From Stephanodiscus triporus (taxonomy: Eukaryota; Bacillariophyta; Thalassiosirophyceae; Thalassiosirales; Thalassiosiraceae), in the NCBI GenBank assembly GCA_036939755.1, contig JALLAZ010000624.1, positions 1-19,733 of the forward strand: a stretch of DNA of 19,733 bases, in the 5' to 3' direction. The notes under the pieces were generated by a model. That model did not search any database. It worked only from the letters and a program-made list of their open reading frames with translations, and was not told where the DNA came from. Numbering within the stretch: the stretch's first letter is position 1; every line of letters begins with the position of its first letter. Shown here one piece after another: positions 1 to 9,389 of this stretch. A program made the position numbers and the translations under genes.

Positions 1-3000
1 GGACAGGATTCGCGCTTATCTCCTATCAATTTATTCAACTCATTCAATGTCATATAATACCATTGCCATTTGTTTGTCAACGATTTGTCCGCCTCTACGT
101 AATTTGGATGTAGGCGGACTCGTACTATGGCGTCCCTCCTTTTAGTGTATGATCCTCTAATCCGCACGAGCTGAATGCAATGGATGGTCAATTTTTCAGC
201 CTTGTTCAAAGTATCTCTTACTTTCTTGAGCCAATCTTTTGCCAAATCTGTCCAATCATCAAAATCCAAACCATCAACATACTTGTAACTCATTGACTGA
301 ACGAGGTCGTTGCTGGCAATATACTCAAAAGTGTCTCTCATGAAAATAGCCCCATGGCGACTGCGTAATTCGGCGTTATTAGTTTCAAAGTCCTTTGTAA
401 AGCATTGGATCTGAAAGTGTGTGCTCCCATCATCATGTTCATACTTTCGCATCTTTTTAGAAGTGCGCAGCAATATATTTGCCTCTTCGCAATCCCGCAA
501 GCTTGTCATTGTCATTTCTTTTGTTTTTGAGAAAGAACCCACCTTTTTGAGAGATCCCGGAGGGAAATATTGCTTTTTTCCATCATCAGTCCATCCGGGG
601 CCAGTGGTGTTCATCACCGATTCTACACAGAGTTTTTCGTGAGTCATTTCATGGGGGAACGGACGTTCCTGCTCGTGCAAACGTGTATCATTTGTGGTCC
701 TCTCGCGATCCCAAAGCTCATTAATGTTATTCACACTGTGTTTCAAATGCAAATGTTGGAGCATTTTCTTCAAAGCTTCTTTTCCCCTCTCATTATCAGA
801 ATCATGTTTAGTGGCAAGCTTCGCCCAAAATAGACATACATCCTCAAGATTTTTGAGATACAGCCGACTCAAAAATAAATTCCACCCTTTTTTCAGTTGA
901 GCAGGAAAATCATCTTTCTCTGTTATGTTAAATAATTTGTCGTCATATTTGTTTGTCATGAGATTCTCAATTATATAATCCTGAAGGACATAGTCGTCTT
1001 CGATATCGTCAGTGTCGGTGTGATTGTTTTCTTTCTCTGTTATTGCAGGCTCATCAGCTGGAATAACTCTTTCAAACATGACTTGAAGGAAGCAAAGTGT
1101 ATTGGTGACAATCAGTTTGGTGACTTTATCATTCCCATATTGAAGGTTCATGTCAATTTTCAGTGCTTCACACAGCCCGAATGTAAATCTATCATTTGAT
1201 TCTTTGCAAAGTGGGGGTTGATATGATTTGAATGACTCTAAACACTGCTCCAATACATCGTCATTTTCCTGCAATATAGGGCAGTGGGTGCGATTCTTGA
1301 AGTCTAGTCCCAAGTGTTTCATCATTGCTGCCGGTGCAAGTTTTAGTGTGGATGTTATGTCACCATGTGCAGTAATATCCTGTTGACATTTCTTACACCG
1401 CACACAAGACATAGACTTATCACCAACCATACGATTGTAATTTGGCCTTATGTGAGGCTCTTTGAGCTGGAGTTCAAATTGTTGCATAATTTGGAGAGTG
1501 ACTTCGAGCATGGAGTGATTTTTCAGTAGTGTGATGAGTTTGTGGGTGAAGAATGAAAAAGGGATTCTTGTCAAGTGCGTTGCAGTTGATTTAAAAATCT
1601 CAGCAAGCTGAGCGATATTGTCCAATACAACCCCTTCCAACGTCACCTCTCGTTTATCACATTCGTCACTTAAACTCTGAGAAACAGACGTTGCGTACAG
1701 CCCTAGCTCTTCAAACAATTCATATTCACTGTACAATAAATCAAGAAGTTTTCGCCGCAAACCAGTGGCGTTGTTTGTCTGTGATGCGTCTGGAAGTTTG
1801 TCAATCAATGTCCCTGTATAACGATACCCATATTTAATCCATGATGTCTGGTTTGTGTAGATGACAGTCGGAACAAGAGAATTGATCAATGCCTCAAAGT
1901 GATTATCCTTCTCATCAACACGAAAGTTCATTGAGATCAAGGCATTTCTTGATGTATCACCCAGGGTTTTAATTCCCAGTTTTAGGCGCTTTGAAGTAAT
2001 CCTTACATTCCAGGTACGTATGTGCCGATATTGCATCATCTGCATGATTTGCAATAGACGCTCTTGCATGTTTGAATCAGATATGGCATTTAACAGTATG
2101 GTACTCTGAGAGATATTTGAGCAGAACCATATTTTTGCCCTGTTATTGTGATAGGCCCAATCATTTAATTCAATATCGTCGTTGGCTTTATTCACAAACG
2201 AATTTGCATCAAGCTGAACAACTGATAAATTAATATCTTTTCCCCTTTGTCCATTTGCTTTCAAGAACTCTTTCTTTGATACCATGTCGAACATGAGGTG
2301 TATACTCTCTACGAATTGGCTGCAATCTAAGAACTCGGTCTTGTCTTGTATTTCTTTCCTTTCATTTTGGTCATAGCCTTCCAGTAATGAATATGGCAAC
2401 GGAATGTTGTCATGGTATGCAGGAGTGCCGTTCGGGATCACAAATGACTGTTGTGATGAAAAATAATCTTCTCCCATTGGAATATCACCACTATCCCGCC
2501 AGGATGGATTCACTGCCTTTTTTGATTGTGTCCAAGATAGAACCTCACTGTTTTTTTGCATTTGATGATGAGAATAAGATATAACCTCACTCATGATTTT
2601 CACTTGGTTTTGACAATCAGGTCTGCGGATTAGCTGACGACGAAAGGCTTCCTCTTTCTCACAATTTGACAAATTTTTCTTTCGATCAATGACGAAGAAT
2701 CTCTGCAAAAAACTAAAGGGATCACAGTAAACGCTCAGAGGTGATTTATTGCCGTTGTCATCAATGTTGGGAGTGGTTTCATCTTCAGAAAAGCGGCTAC
2801 CCTCATCACTCTCATCATCATCATCCTCTTCTCTTGTAGCTTTTTTGGCGTTATCTTCATTGCTGCCCTGACCATTAACATCCTCTTCTCCTGTAGCTTT
2901 ATTGGCGTTTTCTACATTGTTGCCACTACCTGTGTTCTGATCCATTGATTTTTCTTGTTCAGCTGTAGAAGGTATAGTTGATATGGCAGGTTGATTAGAT

Positions 3001-5579
3001 TCATAATTGGTGTAGATTAAAGTTGTCACCTGGTCCGATTTTCGGAGCCGACTGAACAAGACCTGATTCAGAAGTGCGATTAAGACATCACTGACATCAT
3101 CTACAAATGATGTCAGATGCAAAGAACGGACATTACGAAGTGAGAGCAGTGTAAGATTTATACCATCAAAAGGAAAAAAATACAAAATGCTGCTCACGTT
3201 GATACCGAGTGAAGAATTGCACAAGGCTATCTTCCTTTGCAAACGGCATCCAGTTGTAGTAAAATGACTGGTTGGAAGTGGTCATCTGACTTAGTACATC
3301 GCGCAGAGCGCTTGTAACTTCTCCTCCATTTTGCGCGTTCATGATATGATCCCTCAAAGGGGGAATGTGTGCAATGAGCTGAAAAGCGCAATTCCTGAAG
3401 CAGCAGTTCCCACGATTGTGGAGACTTTCAGGACATAGGGAGTGTAAGAAGCATTATGAACGGTAAAAATATTGGTAATAAAGAGACAACAGACTTACCC
3501 GACTGTCAGTGAAGTCTGCGGCTTTGGTTTAAACTTTGCATTGTCAGGCACATTGCCATCAATTTTGTACGTAATGATATTCCGGGTCAGTTCACGAATA
3601 TAGGCAAAGTCAATTTGTTCCGAAATTGATGATTCTTGGCGACATCCCTCAACCGGACAATCACATTGTTTTTCTTCTGTCCAGGTAAAAGTGCTACAAC
3701 ATTCCCCGCAAAACCGATGTGTGCAATTCGTCTTATATGGATTGTAGTCATCATTGGCTGCGTCCGAGAATTCAAGAGAACACCCGGAACAACATGGATA
3801 ACTCCATTCGCTCTCTCTTCCTTCTTCGCGAGTCACACCCTTGCCATCGCCCTTGTCTTTGTCAAAAGATTCAATAGCATTATCTCGTATTTTTTCAAAA
3901 TTTTTTGAGTGCCTCCTTGTACTCTCATCAATAACTTTTTGATCAACTTTTCCAGGCACCGCAGTAAATTTATCTGCTGACTGCCGTTTTGATTGAGAGA
4001 AGTCATAACGCCCATCAACCCCAATCTTCCGACTGACTTCAATTATCTGTGAACGTTGAATGTATGTCAAAGTATCTAGCCAGAGAAACTTCTCAAACAT
4101 ATTATTTCCTCCTTCCTCAATTGAATTAATTTCTAAAACATTGCCGTAGAGAGCGGTTGACTCATCACCGACAATCGCTGATGGTGGCCAGTATTTGATG
4201 CAATCACCAAGCCTTATCTCATGAACAGGATGGTCGTCTTCTGACACCAATTCCGACTCTGAATTGGCAGATTCATCAATGGGTGAAGTGATCTTTTTAG
4301 ATGGATGATGCTCGCAACATACTGTCGGGAGATGTTCTGGGTGCTTATTTTTCGTTTCCCACGCAATTTGGCAGAGATGATGCACGAGCTTTTCACACCC
4401 AAGTCGATGGCACTTGATTGGTGCGAATTGTTGATTACACGCGATTACCTGTGCCCAATCGCACACACTTCTGGGAGGAGAGTTACCCAGGGCCAAGGAT
4501 TCATTGTTGCTACCAGCAGCAGTCGCAGAATCATTGGTCGTGGCTGGAGGGCTGTCTACAGACTCGCCAATTGTGCCAGAAGAAGTCATGGTTGATGCAA
4601 TTTCATATATACCTTGCTTTAAGCTTGGAATAATGGTCGTCCTCCGATGAATGATGCAAAGATATGCCAACGCTGCATGATGAAAGAAGCATTTCCGCCC
4701 CTTATCTCTCTTGACAATATTATACCCGCAAACAGATTTCATATGATCTATGAGATCCTTTAAGGGAAGTGACTTGACAAGTTCGCATGAGTCCGTGATA
4801 TCTATCTTGCACAAGTCCCGCCACGGCTTGGTTCCTTCCATGCATGGACAGAAACCAAAATGATCATTATTGCACGAGTCCCGCCACGGCTTGGTTCCTT
4901 CCATGCATGGACAGAAACCAAAATGATCATTGTGAAGAGGCAAGAAACATGTAAGGGACTTGATGAATTTGTCCTGCAACGGTGTCAGATCAGTCTTTGT
5001 CACTTCTTTCATGTATGATGTTGTCAGTTCGGCAGCCAAGTTGTGCAGCAAAAATGTCCATTTCACGAGAAAATTCTGCTGCTTTAACAACACGCGAAGA
5101 CTAACAATAAGACATAGCTGGAAGCTATTAGTACCATCAAGAAGCATCATGTCCAATGAGCTATCCACATGCTTCATGATAATATGCCAAAGGTTTGCCT
5201 GACTATGACTTGTTAGGTCTTCCATATTCCTAACAGTTGCGCCATTCACCTCGTCGAAAATTTCACCAACTTGAACTTTGTTAATGAGTGCTGAGTTGGA
5301 ACTAATTTTGGAAATACTCACACAACCATCACTTGAAGCACAATTTACTCCAAGGCTGCCAGGCTTGAAAACTGTAATAATATATTTACCAGCTCTGACC
5401 TCACTGCCTTTGACCGTAGGATTGGGAGGAGGCAACGCCTCACTTCCTGCATCACCAGCTTGAACTATGTAATTTTTAGGATTCAATCTTGTGATGTATT
5501 TGTACGCTGCCTGGTGAAAACGATCGCTTTGTTGATATAAATGGTTTTTAGTCCAAGCGCATTGTATGAGTTGTTCCAT
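1..5579 (-). CDS. PDZ / RING (RBR-RING1-like) / USP deubiquitinase fusion protein, 3' end off the window
   Basis: Putative ubiquitin-system enzyme: a USP (peptidase C19) hydrolase removes ubiquitin, and a RING normally recruits an E2. Exons 5579..3499, 3424..3198 and 3100..1 join in frame (introns 74 and 97 bp) to at least 1802 residues, still open at base 1. Seen in order: PDZ-like domain about 61-145 (SLGVN loop, VGEIFDEVNG strand); duplicated 21-mer about 217-258; Cys/His module 379-426 (HHLCQ, CCEHH); a small beta-like module about 452-516; RING C597/C600/C619/H621/C624/C627/C641/C646 with RBR-RING1-style CPxxxC end; then the USP Cys box GLHNRGNCCF (C702) and QHDVS box (H770-D771). An acidic Ser/Asp-rich insert follows. 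The candidate His box is NHFEAL (H1170) with W1190/Y1193. A late CVRCKKC cluster may bind zinc. M at 5579 is the first ATG of this frame after a stop, but an upstream frame also looks coding, so the N terminus is uncertain. Domain order is read from sequence; activity is inferred. Confidence 0.8.
3101..3197 (-). other. Intron 2 of the USP gene
   Basis: 97-bp intron, donor GTGAGC, acceptor CATTTGTAG. The join C|AT recreates YQHDVSDVL, the conserved Q-H/Q-D box of USP enzymes, and opens a frame that stays open to the window edge. Reading through the intron instead meets a stop after about ten codons. Confidence 0.85.
3425..3498 (-). other. Intron 1 of the USP gene
   Basis: 74-bp intron, donor GTAAGT, acceptor CTGAAAG. 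Splicing turns the apparent stop after VG into a perfect USP Cys box in the next exon; the split codon is GG|T. The alternative acceptor TTTTCAG further on gives a stop in this phase, which supports the chosen site. Confidence 0.85.
4807..4932 (-). repeat. 63-bp exact tandem duplication inside the USP gene
   Basis: Two head-to-tail 63-bp units (4807-4869 and 4870-4932) differ at only two positions. Because 63 is a multiple of three, the reading frame is kept and the protein gains a second copy of a 21-residue Cys-containing segment (FGFCPCMEGTKPWRD core). The near identity, including third codon positions, indicates a recent event. Confidence 0.95.
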
Positions 5580-5908
5580 GCTTTCTTAGTGGTACAAAAA
5601 TCTTGCTCTTCAAGATAAATGTTATATTCCATCATCCAAGGAGAAACAATTTTCGAACAAGGACACAGGGAAACTATCTGTGTAGGGGGAAGGTGGTATC
5701 CAGCATGAATGGCATGATTATAGGGCAGGTGTAGTATGAAGTCTAGGAGACTACTCGAATAAGATCCTTCCACATCCAGCACCTCTTGGGCAATCTTTTG
5801 CCTTTTTTTCATATTGTAGTAATATTTAAAATTGTCAGGGAACAAGACTTCTTTGGTCAAACTATCCTTACGGACACATTTCCAATAATCACTTGAAGGG
5901 TCTGTCAT
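5483..5908 (-). CDS. Possible 5' coding part of the USP gene, in another frame
   Basis: A 141-codon ORF beginning MTDPSSDYWKC overlaps the first 97 bases of the main USP-gene frame. Its composition (mixed hydrophobic and charged residues, Pro/Tyr-rich stretches such as LHLPYNHAIHAGYHLPP) looks like protein rather than UTR. It may be the true N terminus. One missing base in the five-T run at 5545-5549 (A5 on the coding strand) would carry this frame directly into the main frame. Alternatively a donor GTAAGG at 5871 could splice past most of it to an acceptor near 5505 in a compatible phase, but that intron (about 367 bp) is longer than the others here. I cannot choose between a sequencing indel, a real frameshift and an intron. 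Confidence 0.4.
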   Translation of the reverse strand: MTDPSSDYWKCVRKDSLTKEVLFPDNFKYYYNMKKRQKIAQEVLDVEGSYSSSLLDFILHLPYNHAIHAGYHLPPTQIVSLCPCSKIVSPWMMEYNIYLEEQDFCTTKKAWNNSYNALGLKTIYINKAIVFTRQRTNTSQD

Positions 5909-5956
5909 TTTGGGTGCACTACTCTCCTTGATGATATTCTAGCAGTAACCAGCTAT

Positions 5957-6584
5957 CTTGATGCGATTGATGTACCGCCAGAGTAAAAGTTGAACCAAAA
6001 TAAAGAGGGAGCTTTTCCATTTACCACCAGAGTAAAAGTTGAATCTCAAGAAGCCAAATCCAGAGCACCAGAATCGTTGCGCCAATCGCGTCCAAAATGA
6101 CAACACAAAGCGATCCCTTATAAAAAGGTTTCTCAGTGTATTTGATTAGGGTCATTCGGAGATGGATCAGGCAAAGAGGGAGCTTTTCCTACGTGGCAGC
6201 TTCAACAACACCTGGAGGAGGCTTGAAGAAACGAACAAAGACTCTATTGCTTCTTGATGCTACCCTCTTGATGCGATTGATTTACCACCAGAGTAAAAGT
6301 TGAACCTCAAGCAGCCAAATCCAGAGCACCAGAATCGTTGCCCAAGGGAGCTTTTCCTAAGTGGCAACTTCAACAACATCTGGAGGCGGCTTGAAGAAAC
6401 AAACAAAGACTCTGTTGCTTCTTGATGCTACTACCCTGCTGTATACCTTGATGCGATTGATGTACTGCCAGAGTAAAAGTTGAACCTCACTAAAGAGGGA
6501 GCTTTTCCTACGTAGCAGCTTTAACAACATAACACCTGAGGAAAGCTGGAACAATCGAACAAAGATTTTCTTGCTTGATGCTAC
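5957..6584. repeat. Diverged nested direct repeats, two modules
   Basis: Module A (begins CTTGATGCGATTGATGTAC, ends GTAAAAGTTGAACC) occurs at 5957-5996, 6267-6306 and 6447-6486, with a shortened copy in 6019-6080. Module B (begins GGGAGCTTTTCC, followed by CAGCTTCAACAACA and a CTTCTTGATGCTAC end) occurs at 6178-6262, 6346-6431 and 6497-6584, with a stub at 6007-6018. A third element, AAATCCAGAGCACCAGAATC, occurs near 6056 and 6319. The A-B pair repeats with a period near 180 bp. No long ORF, terminal inverted repeat or target-site duplication is evident, so the origin (satellite or degraded non-autonomous element) is open. Confidence 0.85.
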
Positions 6585-6644
6585 AGAGTAGTTCGCATGA
6601 AGTCTCCAAAGGGTTCTTGGAAGAATTTTTGCTTAGGATCTCTT

Positions 6645-7186
6645 CAGTTGTGGGACTTGCAGTTGTGGAACTTTCCCTTGTGGGACTTTTAGGTGTGGGA
6701 CTTTCATACTTGCAGGTGTGGGACTTTCAGATTTGCAGTTGTTGGACTTTCAGCTGTGGGACTTTGAGTTGTGGGACTTTCAGTTGTGAGATTTTCAGTT
6801 GTGGGACTTTCATTTGTTTGACGTTGAGTTGTGGGACGTTCAGTTATGGGGCTTTCAGACTTGTAGTTGTGAGCTTTTCAGCTGTGGGGCTTTTGTGGGA
6901 CTTTCAGTTGTGTGACTTTCAGTTGTGAGACTTGGAGTTGTGGGATTTGCTGTTGTGGGAATTGCAGTTGTGGGACTTGCAGTTGTGGGATTTGCAGTTG
7001 TGGGATTTTCAGTTGTGCGGAAGGGACTTTCAGTTGTGCGGAAGGGACTTTCAGTTGTGGGACTTTCCATTGTGGGATTTTCAGTTGTGAGACTTGCAGT
7101 TGTGGGACTTTCAGTTGTGGGACTTTCAGACTTGCAGCTGTGGGACTTTCAGTTGTGGGACTTTCAGTTGTGGGATTTTCAGTTGT
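6645..7186. repeat. 15-bp minisatellite, about 36 units
   Basis: Tandem array of a 15-bp unit, consensus GTTGTGGGACTTTCA, with scattered substitutions and a few length variants, including two 21-bp units carrying GCGGAAGG near 7016-7057. Because the unit is a multiple of three, most frames stay open and give pseudo-proteins: VVGLS or CGTFS on the plus strand, ESPTT or KVPQL on the minus strand. One minus frame has a TGA in almost every unit. The many ORFs overlapping it are a by-product of the repeat unless expression is shown. Confidence 0.95.
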
Positions 7187-7457
7187 CTCCCACAAAAAGT
7201 ATCGCCATGCAGCAGCGCTCAAACGGCTCGAACCGGGGGACGACTTCAGGCATCATGTCGGGGTCGTGAGACCCCTCCAAGTAGGGGATGCTGTATCGTA
7301 TTGCCAGAATCAAAACCGCTGAGGAAGCCACATGGTTCACTCGAACCCCAGTGAAAAAATGAGAGCCAACGATCTTATTTTGCACTTCCTTCCACACCAA
7401 AGCTGACAGATAATCGTCCAGCAAGGAGGGTGGGGAGATGGGCACAACCGGATTAGT
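7179..7457 (-). CDS. C-terminal exon of an unidentified minus-strand gene
   Basis: About 92 codons of protein-like sequence with a hydrophobic stretch (SSAVLILAIRYSIPYL) and an acidic/Pro stretch (DPDMMPEVVPRFEPFE). The exon can start at an acceptor GCCGAAG|ACT after a 54-bp intron (7458-7511, donor GTAAGT). The stop is the TGA within the first unit of the minisatellite. I do not recognise the family. It is probably the 3' exon of the GC-rich locus at 7512-9389, but the phase of that join needs a frame correction upstream, so the connection is inferred. Codon use is less GC-biased than in the upstream segments. Confidence 0.5.
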   Translation of the reverse strand, partial: TNPVVPISPPSLLDDYLSALVWKEVQNKIVGSHFFTGVRVNHVASSAVLILAIRYSIPYLEGSHDPDMMPEVVPRFEPFERCCMAILFVGDN

Positions 7458-7511
7458 CTTCGGCCACGACGAAAGTCAAGATGAGAGTGATGTTTAACAA
7501 TAGTAACTTAC

Positions 7512-9389
7512 CCTCATTCCCAAAATTGCGGATTGTGGTATAGGGTCGGTGGGTCGAGGCAGGAGGACAGCGCCCTGTCCCCTCCCTTCTCCCCCTGATG
7601 ACAACCGCCCTCGTCGTCCTTGTCGTCGTCAAAGCTCGTCGGCATCTTGTCGATCTCGCCTCCCCCCTCCTGCTCCTCATCCCGCCGTCGATGACCACCC
7701 CAAAGTCTGCGTTGCGAGGGGTACGATCAAGGGGGGGAGGGACCCCTTTTCTTCCACCAGCACTCACCGCCTTGATCACCAATCCCTTCTTGATGGCTTG
7801 AGACGATGCGTCGGCGAGCCTCCTCACCAAAATGTCCTCCTCGGGGAGGGACGAAGCGGACGGGACGTAAAATCCCGCCAACACGTCGTCAGGCCCACGA
7901 CCTCGGCGTTCATGCGTCCGGACATGACTGGCGAAAAGTTCACGAGCTCCTGCCAGACGATCTCCACGACGGCGACGTCGTCATCGTCCCGTGCGAGGAC
8001 GGAGGCGTAGACGGGACGCATGCCGACGTGTATCCCCGCGATGTCGTACGATCGTAGCACGGCGGGGGCCCACTTGGTCGCGAGCCACTTGGCTAGGCGG
8101 ACGCCGCCTTGGTTGCGGCAAGACGATTGGACTGTATCCCATCTGGCCTCCGCCTCCTCCACCGCCCTCCCCAACGGACGACGATGTCGTGACCACGGCG
8201 GGATCGATCCTCACCGATCTCATCGAGTACATATCGCGAACGCCCGGATCGCGACGTGGACCTCCCATGAAGTGCGACGATTCCGGCTGATGTTTTTTTT
8301 AATCGTGGGTGGCAGTTTATGGTCGTCGCCATGCAAATGACGACGTAAGTAGGCAATAGACAACAAGGAGGGGGAATGGGACGAGGAGGCGATCAGGACA
8401 CGGCAAGAGGCGGAATAACAAATAACACAGCATAACAATTGCCCGAAATTCGGAGGGCGCCTCCTCGAACGCTGGGGTGTGGGTAAAAAGGCATGACAAA
8501 AAAAACAAAACACGCACCGACAACTCCGGCGCGCCAAAGAGTTCGCCGTAACGTTCACCGTCGTGGCCGCCCCCCCGCCCTTTCCCCCTGCCCCAATCAC
8601 GGCCTCCCTCAGGGTGCGTGGCGGCGGCGCGGTCATCGTCAACGTGCCGTCCTCTGTCCCCCCGCCGCCCGCGACGAAAGCGAACATCGATCCGAGGCCG
8701 CCAAGTCCCCCCCCCCCCGGCGACGCCCGCCGCCACCTCCGCCTTGTCCTCCTCCTCCCCCTCGCGTTACTCCCCCGCCACCAATATGGTTACGATCGCC
8801 GCCGCCGCCGCCGCCGCCGTCTCGTTGTCCTCGTTCTCCTTCCAGAATATCGACGAGTGGGCGAGGCAGCGCCCCCCCCCTGTCTTCCTCGACCCGATGA
8901 TGGACAGTCGTCGTCGTCGTCGGCATCGGGGCGGACGGTCGACGGAGAGGGAGTAGCGCGGTCGCCGTCATACTCCTCCTCCTCCTCCTCCCCCGTCCTC
9001 GTCCTCGTCCTCGTCATCGCATCCCCCGATGACGGCGGCGCCGGCGTATTGTCGTGCGACGAGTTCGATCGAATAGCGTTCGGACGCGAATGACATGACG
9101 TTCGTACGATCGTCCCCGCGACGCAAATTCGAAGACGACAACCGCCCCGACGAGGGAATGACGGCGGTTCGCCTCCCCTCTACTACCACGACCTTCCTTG
9201 CGCCGCCGCTTCAGGGTGGGTGGTGCTGACGAGGCCGCCACCACCCACAGCCTTGTTGGGGTTTCCGATGAGATGAGGGCCGGGGACACTGATGATGATG
9301 ATGGCGGCGACCTCATAGAGCGTGCCGGATTTGGGTGGGGCGGGGGGGAGAAAGATTCCCCCGGCCAAAACTAGACGACGTGGCGACAA
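7512..9389 (-). pseudogene. GC-rich coding-like locus with repeated frame changes
   Basis: Read from high to low coordinates, coding-like segments alternate frames: 9389-9190 (LYEVAAIIIISVPGPHLIG); 9189-8995 (MSFASERYSIELVARQYAG, then an acidic run); 8990-8881 (Glu and Asp runs); 8871-8719 (ALPRPLVDILEGERGQRD, then poly-Gly); 8706-8536 (MFAFVAGGGG, TLREAVIGAGGK); 8150-7885; 7884-7768 (LAGFYVPSASSLPEEDILV); about 7720-7520 (EIDKMPTSFDDDKDDEGG). Three of the changes coincide with C5 at 8990-8994, C9 at 8872-8880 and C12 at 8707-8718; others have no such run. Introns are possible at donor GTGCGT (8536) and donor GTGAGT (7767). Codons in these segments are almost always G/C-ending, unlike other genes here. 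Real pseudogene, multi-intron gene and assembly indels all remain possible; no family recognised. Confidence 0.45.
7885..8150 (-). CDS. Best-preserved exon-like segment of the GC-rich locus
   Basis: An uninterrupted stretch of about 88 codons including RLAKWLATKWAPAVLRSYDI, GIHVGMRPVYASVLARDDDD and VEIVWQELVNFSPVMSG. Codons end almost exclusively in G or C, and the residue mix looks like a globular, partly helical protein. Around 7885-7890 the coding signal passes to another frame (LAGFYVPSASS), a one-base shift with no homopolymer at the spot. The N-terminal boundary is uncertain: a Gly-rich segment in another frame (MYSMRSVRIDPAVVTTSSS, 8232-8176) lies just upstream. Function unknown. Confidence 0.5.

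Noticed and set aside
2387..2584. Plus-strand ORF opposite the USP gene
   Set aside because: Shadow of the long minus-strand coding exon, which is open and protein-like throughout.
5957..6584. Transposon with terminal inverted repeats
   Set aside because: Only direct repeats were found; no inverted ends, target-site duplication or transposase.
6645..7186. CRISPR array
   Set aside because: The units are contiguous 15-mers with no spacers, in a eukaryotic context.
6575..7322. Several overlapping ORFs on both strands (VVGLS, CGTFS, KVPQL and ESPTT repeats)
   Set aside because: All follow from a 15-bp repeat whose length is a multiple of three; there is no start, domain or context supporting any one of them.
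8563..9093. 176-codon plus-strand ORF in the GC-rich island
   Set aside because: Mostly Pro, Ser, Arg and Leu runs generated by GC-rich simple sequence; the minus strand gives better protein-like segments.
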